From NCBI RefSeq assembly GCF_017654485.1, contig NZ_CP061091.1, positions 2,114,501-2,178,500 of the forward strand: 64,000 bases of DNA, written 5' to 3'. Made by a program: the position numbers and the translations under genes. Positions 53,359 through 63,118 of the stretch are shown one piece after another (position 1 is the stretch's first letter; each line of letters starts with the position of its first letter). The notes below the pieces were generated by a model. The model saw only the letters and a program-made list of their open reading frames with translations, was not told the DNA's origin and searched no databases. Source of the DNA: Roseomonas marmotae (GTDB taxonomy: Bacteria > Pseudomonadota > Alphaproteobacteria > Acetobacterales > Acetobacteraceae).

Positions 53359-54315
53359 TCAGCGCGGAGCGGCCGCTGGTGCTTTCACCGGATCTGCGCT
53401 GCGGCGCAGCCGGTTATCTCCCAGGAACAGAAGCATCGGCGCAGCGATGAAAATGGAGGAAGAGGTCGAGGCGATGATGCCGAAGACCATGGTGATGGCA
53501 AAGCCCGACAAGGCGTCGCCCCCGAACAGCGCCAGCGGCACTGCCGAGAGCAGCAGCGTCATGGATGTCCCGAGGGTGCGATTCAGCGTCTCATTGATCG
53601 AGCGATCGATCAGGTCCCGCAGGGGCATGGTCTTGTACTTGCGCAGGTTCTCGCGCATGCGGTCATAGACCACGACCTTATCGTTGACCGAGAAGCCGAT
53701 GATGGTCAGCACAGCCGCCACGGTCGTCAGGTTGAACTCGATTCGCGTGATGGCCAAGAAGCCGACGACCTTGGTGGTCTCCAGCAACAGCGTGACAATC
53801 GCGCCAACAGCGAACTGCCATTCGAAGCGCACCCAGATATAGATCATCATCGCCAGCATCGAGATGCCGAGGGCGATCAGGCTGCCGGTGAAAAGCTCGC
53901 CGCTGACGCGGTTGCCGACGGCTTCCGTCCGCAGGATGCGCGCCCCGGGAGAGACGGATTCCAGTGCGTTGCGCACCTTGATCACGGCATCCTGGGTCGC
54001 GGCTTCATCACCCTGCACGGGCAGGCGGATCAGAACGGTGCTGGCGTCGCCGAATTCCTGCAAGCCGACATCGCCAAGGCCAAGCCTGCCGGTGGCGTTG
54101 CGCAACTCGCCGATATTGGCAGGGCTGGGGGTGCGGACCTCCATGACGATGCCGCCGCGGAAGTCGATGCCCTTCTCCAGGCCGGGGTAGAAACCCAGGA
54201 TGATGGAGGCGATGGAGAGCAGGATCGATATGGCTATACCGATCTTGCGGCCCTTCATGAAGGGGATGTGCGTATTGTCCGGCACCAGCCGGAAGAGGGG
54301 GCGAGCAAGGAACAT
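53359..54315 (-). CDS. secF: Protein translocase subunit SecF
   Basis: A 318-residue inner-membrane protein with six hydrophobic helices that, with SecD, uses the proton gradient to help translocated proteins leave the Sec channel. The helix 1 exit has the GIDFRGGIVMEVRT motif. Helices 4-6 carry AAVLTIIGFSVNDKVVVYDRMRENLR and LNRTLGTSMTLLLSAVPLALFGG. ATG at 54315 (MFLARPLFRLVPDNT) has an AAGGGG site; the upstream frame is antisense-free but unconserved. It starts 14 nt after secD. Confidence 0.95.
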   Translation of the reverse strand: MFLARPLFRLVPDNTHIPFMKGRKIGIAISILLSIASIILGFYPGLEKGIDFRGGIVMEVRTPSPANIGELRNATGRLGLGDVGLQEFGDASTVLIRLPVQGDEAATQDAVIKVRNALESVSPGARILRTEAVGNRVSGELFTGSLIALGISMLAMMIYIWVRFEWQFAVGAIVTLLLETTKVVGFLAITRIEFNLTTVAAVLTIIGFSVNDKVVVYDRMRENLRKYKTMPLRDLIDRSINETLNRTLGTSMTLLLSAVPLALFGGDALSGFAITMVFGIIASTSSSIFIAAPMLLFLGDNRLRRSADPVKAPAAAPR

Positions 54316-54329
54316 CTGCGGGAACCCCT

Positions 54330-55916
54330 TTACACCGGCAGTTCGCGTGGCCGGCGCGCCCGGTACCACCAGGAGACGAGCAGGCGCACCAGCGTCGTCG
54401 CCGTCCACATCTGCACCACCGTGCCGATGGCGACGGTGATGGCGAAGCCGCGCACCGGTCCGGAGCCGAGGCCATAGAGACAGGCCATGGCGATCAGGTT
54501 TGTCAGGTTGCTATCCATGATCGTGCCGGAAGCCTTGGTGAAGCCGGCTTCCAGCGCGCTGGCCGGCGGGCGGCCCAGTTTTGTTTCTTCTCGGATACGC
54601 TCGTTGATCAGGATATTGGCGTCCAGCGCTGTGCCGAGGGTCAGGACCACGCCGGCGATACCCGGCAGGGTCAGCGTCGCCTCCAGCACCGAGAGGGCTG
54701 CCGCCATCAGCAGCAGGTTGACCAGCAGCGCGACATTGGCGAACCAGCCGAACAGGCCATAGGCCAAGCCCATGTAGAGGAAGACGAATGTGGCGCCGAC
54801 GGCCAGGCTCAGCAGCCCGGCGCGGATGGCGTCCGCGCCCAGTTCGGGCCCCACCGTGCGTTCCTCGACCACCGTGAGGGGGGCTGGCAGGGCGCCGGCG
54901 CGCAGCAGCACCGCCAGCTCATTGGCGCTGGCGGCATTGAAGCTGCCGCTGATCTGGCCGCTGCCGCCCGTGATCGGCTCACGGATCACCGGCGCGGTGA
55001 TTACCTTGTTGTCCAGCACCACCGCGAAAGGACGGCCGACGTTCTGGCGCGTGATCTCGGCGAAGCGGCGGGTGCCCGCGGAGTCGAAGGTGAAGTTCAC
55101 CACCCATTCGCCGGTCTGCGGGTTCTGGCCGGCGCGGGCGTCGGAGAGGTTGGCGCCATCGACCTCGATGCGCCGGCGCACGGGATAGCGCTGGCCGGGC
55201 TGCTCGCCCTCCAGGAACTCGACGCCCGGCGGCGGGGTGGCGGCCTGCATGTTGGCCGTCTCGTCGAGCAGGCGGAAGGTCATGCGGGCGGTACGGCCCA
55301 GCAGTTCCTTGATCCGGTTGGGGTCCTCGACTCCCGGCAGCTGCACCAGCACGCGGTTGCTGCCCTGGCGGGCGATCAGGGCCTCGGAGGTGCCGCTCTC
55401 GTCGATGCGGCGGCGGACGATTTCGACCGACTGTTCCACGGCAGCGGCGGCCCTGGCGCGCAGCGCCGCCTCGCTCAGCGTGGCGGTCACGAGCCCCTCG
55501 GGGCTGACGGCGATGTCCAGGTCCGGGGCGGTGGCGCCACCGCCGATGGCCACGGGATTCGCCAGCTCCCGCATCGCCTCGATCGCGGCCTGGCTCTGGC
55601 CAGGATCCCGCAGGCGGAAGGACAGGCGGCGTTCCTCCGGCTGCGTCGTGAGGTTGAGATAGCCGATATTGGCCTGCCGCAGCTTGGTGCGGGTGGCATC
55701 GGCGAGGCTCTCCAGCCGTTCCCGCACCACTGCGGCGGTATCGACCTCCAGCAGCAGGTAGGAGCCGCCGCGCAGGTCTAGCCCCAGCGAGATCTGCCTT
55801 GCCGGCAGCCAGGACGGGATGGAGCCACGCGGAAAGAAATTGGGCAGCGTGAGCAGCACGCCCAGCAGGATGACGCCCAGAATGGCGGCGACCTTCCACC
55901 GCGCGAAGTACAGCAT
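54330..55916 (-). CDS. secD: Protein translocase subunit SecD
   Basis: A 528-residue partner of SecF with six transmembrane helices and a large periplasmic domain between the first two. It has the GLDLRGGSYLLLEVD motif after helix 1 and, in the C-terminal half, NVALLVNLLLMAAALSVLEATLTLPGIAGVVLTLGTALDANILINERIREE. The short 528-residue form matches alphaproteobacterial SecD. yajC, a frequent upstream neighbour, is absent; a Gfo/Idh/MocA gene is divergent instead, 126 nt away. Confidence 0.96.
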   Translation of the reverse strand: MLYFARWKVAAILGVILLGVLLTLPNFFPRGSIPSWLPARQISLGLDLRGGSYLLLEVDTAAVVRERLESLADATRTKLRQANIGYLNLTTQPEERRLSFRLRDPGQSQAAIEAMRELANPVAIGGGATAPDLDIAVSPEGLVTATLSEAALRARAAAAVEQSVEIVRRRIDESGTSEALIARQGSNRVLVQLPGVEDPNRIKELLGRTARMTFRLLDETANMQAATPPPGVEFLEGEQPGQRYPVRRRIEVDGANLSDARAGQNPQTGEWVVNFTFDSAGTRRFAEITRQNVGRPFAVVLDNKVITAPVIREPITGGSGQISGSFNAASANELAVLLRAGALPAPLTVVEERTVGPELGADAIRAGLLSLAVGATFVFLYMGLAYGLFGWFANVALLVNLLLMAAALSVLEATLTLPGIAGVVLTLGTALDANILINERIREETKLGRPPASALEAGFTKASGTIMDSNLTNLIAMACLYGLGSGPVRGFAITVAIGTVVQMWTATTLVRLLVSWWYRARRPRELPV

Positions 55917-56042
55917 GGCCGGAATGGCCCCCCAGTTTAGAGGGTGCGGAACATGCTGTCCCGCCGCGCGGGACGCAACCCATCATGCATGCCGTGCCAC
56001 ACTCTGCTACAGGCCGCAGGCAGACGAGGTGGCACGGAGTGG

Positions 56043-57026
56043 ATGGCGATGCTGAAGCTGGGGATCCTGGGAGCCGGGCATTTCGGCCGTTTCCACGCGC
56101 TGAAGGCGGCCAAGGCGGCGGGTGAGGGGCGGGTCGAGTTCCTCGGCCTGGCCGATGCCAGCGCTGAGCGCGCGGCCCTGGTGGCCTCGGAGGCGGGGAC
56201 CCGCGTCTGGCAGGCGCCCGAGCTGATCGCCGCCGCAGATGCCTTGATCGTGGCCGCACCCACCGCCTTTCATTTCGACCTCGCCAGCGCGGTGCTGCGG
56301 GCCGGGCGCCACGTCTTTGTGGAAAAGCCCATCGCCGCCACCCTGGCGGAGGCCGATGCGTTGGTAGCTCTGGCCGCCGAGGCCGGGCGGGTGCTGCAGG
56401 TCGGGCATGTGGAGCGTTTCGGGGCGGGCTTCGCCACGCTGCTCTCCTCGGCCGGCCTGGGGCGGCCGCTCTATATGGAGGCCGTGCGGATCGCGCCGTT
56501 CCGCCCCCGGGGGCTCGACGTCTCCGTGGTGCTGGACCTGATGATCCACGACCTGGATCTCGTCCTCTCCCTGGCCGGCGGGGCGCTTGAGGAGGTGCAG
56601 GCGGTCGGCGCCGCCGTCTGCTCGGACCGGGTGGACATTGCCAATGCCCGGCTGCGCTTCGCCGGCGGCGCCCAGGCCACCATCACCGCCAGCCGCGCCA
56701 GCCTGAAAATGGAGCGGCGCCTCCGCGTCTTCGGCACCGAGGGCTATGCGAGCCTGGATTTCCTCGCCCGCGAGATAAAGCTGGTCCGCAAGGGGCAGGG
56801 GGCGGCGCTGGAGCAGTTGCCCGGCCACGGCATCGAGACCCTGTCCTGGCAGGACCATGATAACCTGGAGGCCGAGCAGGCGGCCTTCATCCGCGCCTGC
56901 GGCGAGGGAACGCCCGCCGTCGTGGACGGGCGCGCCGGCCGCGCCGCGCTGGATGCCGCACTCCGGGTCGAGGCGGCGATCGCCGCCTCCCTGACCGCGG
57001 CGGGCTTGCCCTTCGCCGCCGCCTGA
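56043..57026 (+). CDS. Gfo/Idh/MocA family oxidoreductase
   Basis: A 327-residue NAD(P)-dependent oxidoreductase. The N-terminal Rossmann motif is LGILGAGHFGRFHALKAA, followed by the hallmark EKPIAATLAEADAL. The C-terminal part has VGHVERFGAGF and DLMIHDLDLVLSLAGG, the latter with the catalytic histidine. The pattern is like the UDP-GlcNAc 3-dehydrogenase (GnnA) group that serves lipid A variants, but its partner aminotransferase is not adjacent, so this is speculative. The start is ATG at 56043 after CGGAGTGG, or ATG at 56049. Confidence 0.87.
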   Translation: MAMLKLGILGAGHFGRFHALKAAKAAGEGRVEFLGLADASAERAALVASEAGTRVWQAPELIAAADALIVAAPTAFHFDLASAVLRAGRHVFVEKPIAATLAEADALVALAAEAGRVLQVGHVERFGAGFATLLSSAGLGRPLYMEAVRIAPFRPRGLDVSVVLDLMIHDLDLVLSLAGGALEEVQAVGAAVCSDRVDIANARLRFAGGAQATITASRASLKMERRLRVFGTEGYASLDFLAREIKLVRKGQGAALEQLPGHGIETLSWQDHDNLEAEQAAFIRACGEGTPAVVDGRAGRAALDAALRVEAAIAASLTAAGLPFAAA

Positions 57027-57060
57027 CTAGGCTGCCCCGAATCCCTCAGGAGAGTTCCGT

Positions 57061-57996
57061 ATGCTGCTCGACAATACCGCCAAGGGCGTCTTCCCCATCG
57101 CGCCGACACCTTTCCATGCCGATGGCCGTATCGATGAGGCCTCCGTCGACCGCATGACGGATTTCTACCTGGAATGCGGCAGCACCGGCATGACGGTGCT
57201 GGGCGTCATGGGCGAGGCACCCAAGCTGGACGGCACCGAGGCCCTGGCCCTGGCCCAGCGTTTCGTGAAGCGCGCTTCCTCCATTCCGGTGGTGGTGGGC
57301 GTCTCGGCCCCGGGCTTCGCGGCCATGCGCTCCCTGGCCCGGGCCTCCATGGATGCCGGCGCGGCGGGCGTGATGATCGCGCCCCCGAACACGCTGCGCA
57401 CCGATGACCAGATCGTCACCTACTACCGCCAGGCGGTGGAGGCGATCGGCGAGGACATTCCCTTCGTGGTGCAGGATTTCCCGCTGACCTTCTCGGTGGT
57501 GATGACGCCAGGCGTGCTGCGCCGCATCATCAATGACAACCCGTCCTGCGTCATGGTGAAGCATGAGGACTGGCCGGGCCTGGAGAAGATCTCCGCGCTG
57601 CGGAGCTTCGAGAAGGAAGGGATGCGCCATGTCTCCATCCTCTGCGGCAATGGCGGCTCATTCCTGGATTTCGAAGTGGAGCGCGGCGCCGACGGTGCCA
57701 TGACCGGCTATGCCTTCCCGGACATGCTGGTGGATCTGGTGCGCCTTTCCAGCTCCGGCGAGCGCGACGCGGCGCATGACCTCTTCGACGCCCACCTGCC
57801 GCTGCTGCGCTACGAGCAGCAGCCGGTGGTCGGGCTGGCGGTGCGGAAATACCTGATGGCCCGGCGCGGCATCATCGCTTCCGACGCGCAGCGCAAGCCA
57901 GGCGCCAGCATGAGCGCGCTGGCCAAGGCGGAGGTCGAGTATCTGCTGAGCCGCGTGGCGCGTTACGACGCGCGCGCCAAGCTGCCGCCGGCCTGA
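57061..57996 (+). CDS. DapA-like aldolase/lyase (dihydrodipicolinate synthase family, not DapA)
   Basis: A 311-residue TIM-barrel of the NAL/DHDPS superfamily. The Schiff-base lysine is K167 in SCVMVKHEDWPG. However, the T-T pair of DapA is replaced (GVMGEAP at 48-54) and the tyrosine that relays protons aligns with Q138 in VVQDFPLTF. It therefore should not make dihydrodipicolinate and probably acts on another pyruvate-type donor. ATG at 57061 has an AGGAGAG site. The gene lies 34 nt after the Gfo/Idh/MocA gene, so the two may share a sugar-acid or amino-sugar pathway. The substrate is unknown. Confidence 0.88.
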   Translation: MLLDNTAKGVFPIAPTPFHADGRIDEASVDRMTDFYLECGSTGMTVLGVMGEAPKLDGTEALALAQRFVKRASSIPVVVGVSAPGFAAMRSLARASMDAGAAGVMIAPPNTLRTDDQIVTYYRQAVEAIGEDIPFVVQDFPLTFSVVMTPGVLRRIINDNPSCVMVKHEDWPGLEKISALRSFEKEGMRHVSILCGNGGSFLDFEVERGADGAMTGYAFPDMLVDLVRLSSSGERDAAHDLFDAHLPLLRYEQQPVVGLAVRKYLMARRGIIASDAQRKPGASMSALAKAEVEYLLSRVARYDARAKLPPA

Positions 57997-58011
57997 TCGG
58001 CGCCGGCCGCC

Positions 58012-58407
58012 TCAGCGGAAGCGGCCGAAGCGCTCCAGGACCTCGATGCGATAGCCATCGGGGTCCGCGATGAAGAAGAAGCGGGCGAAGGGCTGCCCGG
58101 CATGCTGCATCTCGCGCAGCGGACCCGGGTTCAGCCCTTCTTCCGTCATGCGGGCATGGGCGGCGGCCAGGTCCTGCACCACCACCGCCAGATGGCCATA
58201 GCCATCCCCCAGCGCATAAGGTTCGGCGCGGCCGTGGTTGACGGTCAGCTCTAGCTCGAAATCTCCCTCCTCGCCACGTAGGTAGATGAGCGAGAATTCC
58301 GCGAAATCCGCGCGCTGCGCGATCTCCAGACCGAAGGCACGATGGTAGAAATCCAGCGACCGCGCCTCGTCGAGGACGCGGATCATGCTGTGGACTAGCT
58401 TGGCCAT
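58012..58407 (-). CDS. gloA: Lactoylglutathione lyase (glyoxalase I)
   Basis: A 131-residue VOC-fold enzyme that isomerises the methylglyoxal-glutathione adduct to S-lactoylglutathione. All four metal ligands of the E. coli enzyme have counterparts: H6, E53 (in ELELT), H72 (in GYGHLAV) and E122 (in YRIEVLE). The typical stretches RSLDFYHRAFGLEI and DPDGYRIEVLER are present. It converges on the DapA-like gene with 15 nt between stops. No gloB lies in the window. Confidence 0.9.
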   Translation of the reverse strand: MAKLVHSMIRVLDEARSLDFYHRAFGLEIAQRADFAEFSLIYLRGEEGDFELELTVNHGRAEPYALGDGYGHLAVVVQDLAAAHARMTEEGLNPGPLREMQHAGQPFARFFFIADPDGYRIEVLERFGRFR

Positions 58408-58797
58408 GGCTATTTCCCGCTGAGTTGATGGGCTTCCGGAGCGGCTCTCCTAGCCCAGGGCGCCGCCATCAGGACAGACGCAGGAAGCAGGCACGAATCG
58501 TCCCCGCACGGAGACTGTCGTGAGTTTCATCCTGCGAAACACCCGCGCGCTGCATTTCCGCCTGCCAGTACATCATTAAGTGCTGGTTTTCTGTGCGTTC
58601 TTGTCGGGACGCCGCCCGTGCGGCGGGATCTGGGCCAAAAAAGCAGTGGACCGCATTCCGGGGGAATGCTGGCATGGATGCCTTGGACCCATCGTTGCGA
58701 AGAGCCGTGTGAAAAAGCTCGCCCCGCCAGAGGCCGAGCGGCCCACCCGGCATCCATCGTGCTGCTTCGTGCTGCCGTCTGGCCTGGAGATCCGCCA
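58408..58797. other. 390-nt divergent gap
   Basis: The region separates the glyoxalase gene (minus) from the peptide transporter operon (plus). No gene is supportable. It holds one terminator-like hairpin at 58565-58590 and the GGAGAT ribosome site of the next gene. Open frames crossing it lack family features. Confidence 0.4.
58565..58590 (+). terminator. Terminator-like hairpin upstream of the peptide transporter operon
   Basis: CCAGTAC pairs with GTGCTGG (one G-T pair) around an 8-nt AT-rich loop, followed directly by TTTT. No plus-strand gene ends just before it, so it may be an attenuator or a chance structure. Confidence 0.3.
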
Positions 58798-60312
58798 ATG
58801 ACCCCGACACGCCGCGCCTTGCTCGCCGCCGGTGCCACCCTGCCGTTTCTCCGCAGCCCACTTCGCGCGCAGCCCGCCGAGGGGGTCCTGCGCTTTGGCC
58901 TTTCGACTTTCCCGCCCAATCTGCAGCCATGGCCCAGCACCGGCGCTTCGGCCGGCACCGTGAAGATGCTGATCCACCGCCGGCTGATCTCCTACGATGA
59001 GAAGGGCGAGCTGCGCGGGGAACTGGCCAAATCCTGGGCGAATGAGCCGGATGGTGCCTGGGTCTTCCGGCTGCGGAAGGATGCCAGGTTCCAGAACGGG
59101 GAGCCGGTGACCTCCGAGGATATCCGTTGGAATATCGAGCAGATCGCCGACACGAAATCGACGGCCTACATGCGCACGCAGTTCCAGGGCGTGGCGATGA
59201 TCGAGACGCCGGACGCGCACACGATCCGCATCCGGATGAAGGAGCCGGTGGCGGCGCTGCCGCACTGGTTCACCGGCTACAACATGCCCATGATCTGGCG
59301 GAAGTCGGATGCGCGGGAACCGGTCGGCGCCGGCCCGTTCCGCGTGGCGGCGCAGGAGCGGGGCAGTTCGATCGAGCTGGAAGCCGTGCCGAACCACTGG
59401 CAGGGCCTGCCGAAGCTGAAACGCATCCGCATGACCGTCTATGCCGACGAGAATCTGCGCGCCGCGGCGCTGCAATCCGGCGACGTGGACATGATTGAAT
59501 ACGTGCCCTGGCAGTCCATGAATGCCGTGGAGGCTGACCCGCGCCTGAAGCTGGATGCGGTGGAGGGCCCTTTCATGGACATCCTCTTCAACGGCACGCG
59601 CGGCCCCTTCGCCGATGCGCGGGTACGGCGTGCCGTGGCCCATGCCGTGAAGCGCGAGGATATCGTCAAGGCCGCCTTCTTCGGACGCGGCAGGCCGCTG
59701 GAAGGCGTCCCGGTGATCGAGGGCACTCCCTGGTACGACGCCGAGTTGGCGAAGGGCTGGGCCTATGACCCCGCCCGTGCCAAGGCGCTGCTGGCTGAGG
59801 CGGGCCACGCGAACGGCTTCCAGACGACGCTGCTCGCCACCGCGCAATACGGGATGCACAAGGACACCGCCGAGGTCGTGCAGCAGCATCTGGCGGCCGT
59901 CGGCATCCAGTGCGAGCTGCGGCTGCCGGACTGGTCCACCCGCGTCAGCCTGGGCACGCGCGGCCAGTACGAGATCGCCATCCACGGCACGTCGGCGGAG
60001 AACAACGATCCCGACGGGCTGACGCCCTATTTCGATACGACGCTCTCCCCATCGCATGGGCGGTCCTTCGGCGTGCAGGCACCGCGCACGGTGGCGGCGC
60101 TGGCCAAGGGCCGGGCAGAGTTCGATCAGGAGAAGCGTGTGGAGGCCTACAAGGAATTCCAGCGGGCGGCGCTGGAGGAAGTGCCGCTGGTTGGCCTGGC
60201 CTGGCGCAGCCAGGGCTATGGCATGGACAGGCGCGTGCAGGGCTTCACGAACCTGCCCGGCGCCCTCACCACATCCTCCGGCGGCATGCTGGAACAGGTC
60301 TTCTTCGGCTGA
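58798..60312 (+). CDS. Peptide/opine-type ABC transporter substrate-binding protein
   Basis: A 504-residue periplasmic receptor of the SBP family 5 (DppA/OppA class). A twin-arginine signal (MTPTRRALLAAGATLPFL) is followed by EGVLRFGLSTFPPNLQPW. The family signature region is LIHRRLISYDEKGELRGELAKSWANEPDGAWVFRLRKDARFQNGEPVTSEDI. FADARVRRAVAHAVKREDIV lies near residue 275. ATG at 58798 has a GGAGAT site. It overlaps the permease start (TGATG). The ligand may be a peptide, opine or other oligo-compound. Confidence 0.93.
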   Translation: MTPTRRALLAAGATLPFLRSPLRAQPAEGVLRFGLSTFPPNLQPWPSTGASAGTVKMLIHRRLISYDEKGELRGELAKSWANEPDGAWVFRLRKDARFQNGEPVTSEDIRWNIEQIADTKSTAYMRTQFQGVAMIETPDAHTIRIRMKEPVAALPHWFTGYNMPMIWRKSDAREPVGAGPFRVAAQERGSSIELEAVPNHWQGLPKLKRIRMTVYADENLRAAALQSGDVDMIEYVPWQSMNAVEADPRLKLDAVEGPFMDILFNGTRGPFADARVRRAVAHAVKREDIVKAAFFGRGRPLEGVPVIEGTPWYDAELAKGWAYDPARAKALLAEAGHANGFQTTLLATAQYGMHKDTAEVVQQHLAAVGIQCELRLPDWSTRVSLGTRGQYEIAIHGTSAENNDPDGLTPYFDTTLSPSHGRSFGVQAPRTVAALAKGRAEFDQEKRVEAYKEFQRAALEEVPLVGLAWRSQGYGMDRRVQGFTNLPGALTTSSGGMLEQVFFG

Positions 60313-61262
60313 TGCGCTGGCTTCTTCGCCGGATCGGCATTTCTTTTGCGCTGGCCTGGATCGTGGCCACGATCGTTTTCATGACCCTGCACATGGTGCC
60401 CGGCGATCCGGCGGAGATCCTGCTCTCCACCGGCGGCGTCGCGCCGGACCCCGCCTCGGTGGCGGAACTGCGGGAGCGGCTGGGGCTGGAGCGGCCTCTG
60501 CTGGATCAATACGGCAGCTTCCTCCTGGGGCTGACGAAAGGCGACCTCGGCACCTCGCTGGTCGATGAATATCCGGTGCTGGACGAGATCGCGCTGCGCC
60601 TGCCGCGCACGCTGGAGCTGATCCTGGCCGGCACGCTGATCGCGGTGGTGATCGCGATCCCGGCCGGCACCTACGCGGCGCTGCACCGTGGTGGCGCTTT
60701 CGACCGCATTGCCTCGGGCGTGGCCGCGTTGCTGCTCGCAGTGCCCATCTTCGTCGTTGGCACACTGCTGGTGCTGGTGCTGGCGCAGATGCTGCGATGG
60801 ATGCCCGCCGGCGGCTACGTGCCGCTGGCGCAGGACCCGATGCAGCACCTGACGCTGCTGGCTCTGCCGGCGCTGGCCATCGCCAAGGGCCTCTCGGCCG
60901 TGGTCTTCCGCATGACCCGTGCCTCGGTGCTGGATGCGCTGTCACGTGATTATGTGCGGACGGCGCGGGCCAAGGGTATCTCGCCCCGTCGCGTGCTGGT
61001 GAAGCATGTGGTGCGGAACGCGCTGACGCCGGTCCTCACGGTGCTCGGCCTGCATATGGGCACGCTGCTCGGCGGTACGGTGCTGGTGGAATACGTCTTC
61101 AACTGGCCCGGCCTTTCCACCCCGCTGCTGCGCGCGGTGGAAGCGCGGGACTATCCGATGGTCGTCGGCATCGTGCTGACGATTTCCGGGCTGTTCCTGC
61201 TGATCAACCTGGTCATGGACCTGCTCTACGCCGCCCTGGACCCGAGGATCCGCACGGCATGA
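60312..61262 (+). CDS. ABC transporter permease, DppB type
   Basis: A 316-residue inner-membrane permease with six helices. The N-terminus MRWLLRRIGISFALAWIVATIVFMTLHMVPGDPAE and the LGLERPLLDQYGSFL segment are diagnostic of DppB/OppB. The coupling EAA-type loop is YVRTARAKGISPRRVLVKHVVRNALTP. ATG at 60312 overlaps the receptor stop by 1 nt, and its own stop overlaps the next gene by 4 nt. It pairs with the DppC-like domain of the following fusion. Confidence 0.94.
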   Translation: MRWLLRRIGISFALAWIVATIVFMTLHMVPGDPAEILLSTGGVAPDPASVAELRERLGLERPLLDQYGSFLLGLTKGDLGTSLVDEYPVLDEIALRLPRTLELILAGTLIAVVIAIPAGTYAALHRGGAFDRIASGVAALLLAVPIFVVGTLLVLVLAQMLRWMPAGGYVPLAQDPMQHLTLLALPALAIAKGLSAVVFRMTRASVLDALSRDYVRTARAKGISPRRVLVKHVVRNALTPVLTVLGLHMGTLLGGTVLVEYVFNWPGLSTPLLRAVEARDYPMVVGIVLTISGLFLLINLVMDLLYAALDPRIRTA

Positions 61263-63118
61263 AGATGCTCTGGAAGAACAGGCTGCTGATCCCGGGCGCC
61301 ATTGTCGGGATCATCCTCCTCCTGGCCATCGCCGCGCCCGTCCTGGGTCTCGCCGATCCGGTGCGGCAGGATATCGCCAACCGCCTGGCCGGACCTTCGC
61401 CCGGCTCTCCGCTAGGCCGGGACGAATTCGGCCGTGATGTGCTCTCCCGCCTCATCTGGGGCGCGCGCACCAGCCTGGGGGTCGCCTTCGCCTCGGCGCT
61501 GATCGCCGGCATCATCGGCACGGCCTTCGGGCTGATCGGCGGCTGGTTCAGGGGGCTGGGCGAGATCCTGACCGTGCGGAGCATGGATATCATCCTCTGC
61601 TTCCCGCCCGTGCTGCTGGCGCTGCTGGTGGTGACGCTGATGGGGCCGGGCGCGGGCACGCTGGTCCTGGTGCTCTCCATCCTCTACCTGCCGGGCTTCG
61701 CGCGCGTGACCTATGCGGAAGTGCTCTCCGCCCGCAGCCTCGACTATGTGGAGGCTGTGCGGGCGCTGGGTGCGCCGACGCCGCGCATCCTGTTCCGCAC
61801 CGTGCTGCCCAATGTCGCCGGCCCGGTGCTGGTGCAGTTGTCGCTGGCCGTGGCCTCCGCCGTGGTGCTGGAGAGCGGCCTTTCCTTCCTCGGCCTGGGC
61901 GTGGTGCCGCCGGCTCCCTCCTGGGGCCTGATGATCCGCGGCGCGCGCGCGACCATGGAGCAGGCGCCGATGCTGCTGCTCTGGCCCTGCGCGGCGCTGA
62001 CGCTGACCATCCTGGCCATGAACCTGCTCTGTGACGGGCTGCGTGACGCCGTCGATCCCCGCACCCCCGCCGCCGGCCGCCGCACGCGGCTGATCGACCG
62101 CGTGTTGCCGGGTCTGCTGCCGGCCCCCGCGCCGCGGACGGATGCGGTGCTGGAGGTGCAGAACCTGACGGTGCAGATCGACACCCCGCGCGGTCCGATC
62201 CGTCCGGTGCAGGAAGTCTCGCTCTCGGTCCGTCCTGGCGAGACGCTGGCCATCGTGGGCGAGAGCGGCTCCGGCAAGTCGGTGACCGCCACGGCGGTGA
62301 TGGGCCTGCTGCCGCCCGTGGCGGTGCCGGTGGAAGGCCATGCCTGGCTCGAAGGCAAGGACCTGCTGCGGCTTGCGGAGCCGGAGTTGCGCGCTTTGCG
62401 TGGTGGCGCGATGGCCATGGTCTTCCAGGACCCGATGAGCAGCCTGAACCCCGTGCACACCGTCGGTGCCCAGGTGGTCGAGGCCATCCAGGCCCATCAG
62501 AGGATTTCCTCGGCTGAGGCCTGGGCCAAGGCCGAGGAACTCTTCAGGCGCGTCGGCATCGCCGATCCGGTCAAGCGGCTGCGGGTCTATCCGCATGAGA
62601 TGTCCGGCGGCATGCGGCAGCGCGTGATGATCGCCATGGCCATTGCCAACAGGCCGAAGCTGCTGATCTGCGATGAGCCGACCACGGCGCTGGACGTGAC
62701 GGTGCAGGCGCAGATCCTCGACCTGCTGAACGACCTGAAGCGCGAGACCGGCATGGGGATGATCTTCATCACCCACAGCCTGGGCGTCGTGGCGGAAGTC
62801 GCCGACCGCGTGGCGGTGATGTATGCCGGCCAGGTGGTCGAGCAGGGGAGCGTGGAGGAGGTCTTCGTCAACCCGCTGCACCCCTATACCCGTGCGCTTC
62901 TGGCGGCGGTGCCGGAGGGCGAGGAACCACCGGCCGGCATTCCCGGCATCGTGCCGCCGCCCCATGCCTTTCCCATCGGCTGCCGTTTCGCGCCACGCTG
63001 CTCCTTCGCCACCGCCGCCTGCGAGGCCGCTCCGCCGCCGCTGGAAGACCTCCGCGAGGAACGGCAGGTGCGCTGCATCCGCTGGCATGAACTGACGCCC
63101 ACGGAGGCCGTGGCATGA
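61259..63118 (+). CDS. ABC transporter permease-ATPase fusion (DppC-DppD)
   Basis: A 619-residue fusion of two usually separate subunits. Residues 1-275 are a DppC-type permease with [21 protein letters not shown] and the coupling loop [23 protein letters not shown]. After a short linker near residue 290, residues 298-619 form a DppD-type ATPase: Walker [10 protein letters not shown]-loop [11 protein letters not shown], signature MSGGMRQR and Walker [13 protein letters not shown]. The C-terminal extension has a cysteine pattern ([15 protein letters not shown]) that in homologues binds an iron-sulfur cluster. No frameshift is needed. Such fusions occur in several Proteobacteria. Confidence 0.93.
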   Translation: MKMLWKNRLLIPGAIVGIILLLAIAAPVLGLADPVRQDIANRLAGPSPGSPLGRDEFGRDVLSRLIWGARTSLGVAFASALIAGIIGTAFGLIGGWFRGLGEILTVRSMDIILCFPPVLLALLVVTLMGPGAGTLVLVLSILYLPGFARVTYAEVLSARSLDYVEAVRALGAPTPRILFRTVLPNVAGPVLVQLSLAVASAVVLESGLSFLGLGVVPPAPSWGLMIRGARATMEQAPMLLLWPCAALTLTILAMNLLCDGLRDAVDPRTPAAGRRTRLIDRVLPGLLPAPAPRTDAVLEVQNLTVQIDTPRGPIRPVQEVSLSVRPGETLAIVGESGSGKSVTATAVMGLLPPVAVPVEGHAWLEGKDLLRLAEPELRALRGGAMAMVFQDPMSSLNPVHTVGAQVVEAIQAHQRISSAEAWAKAEELFRRVGIADPVKRLRVYPHEMSGGMRQRVMIAMAIANRPKLLICDEPTTALDVTVQAQILDLLNDLKRETGMGMIFITHSLGVVAEVADRVAVMYAGQVVEQGSVEEVFVNPLHPYTRALLAAVPEGEEPPAGIPGIVPPPHAFPIGCRFAPRCSFATAACEAAPPPLEDLREERQVRCIRWHELTPTEAVA

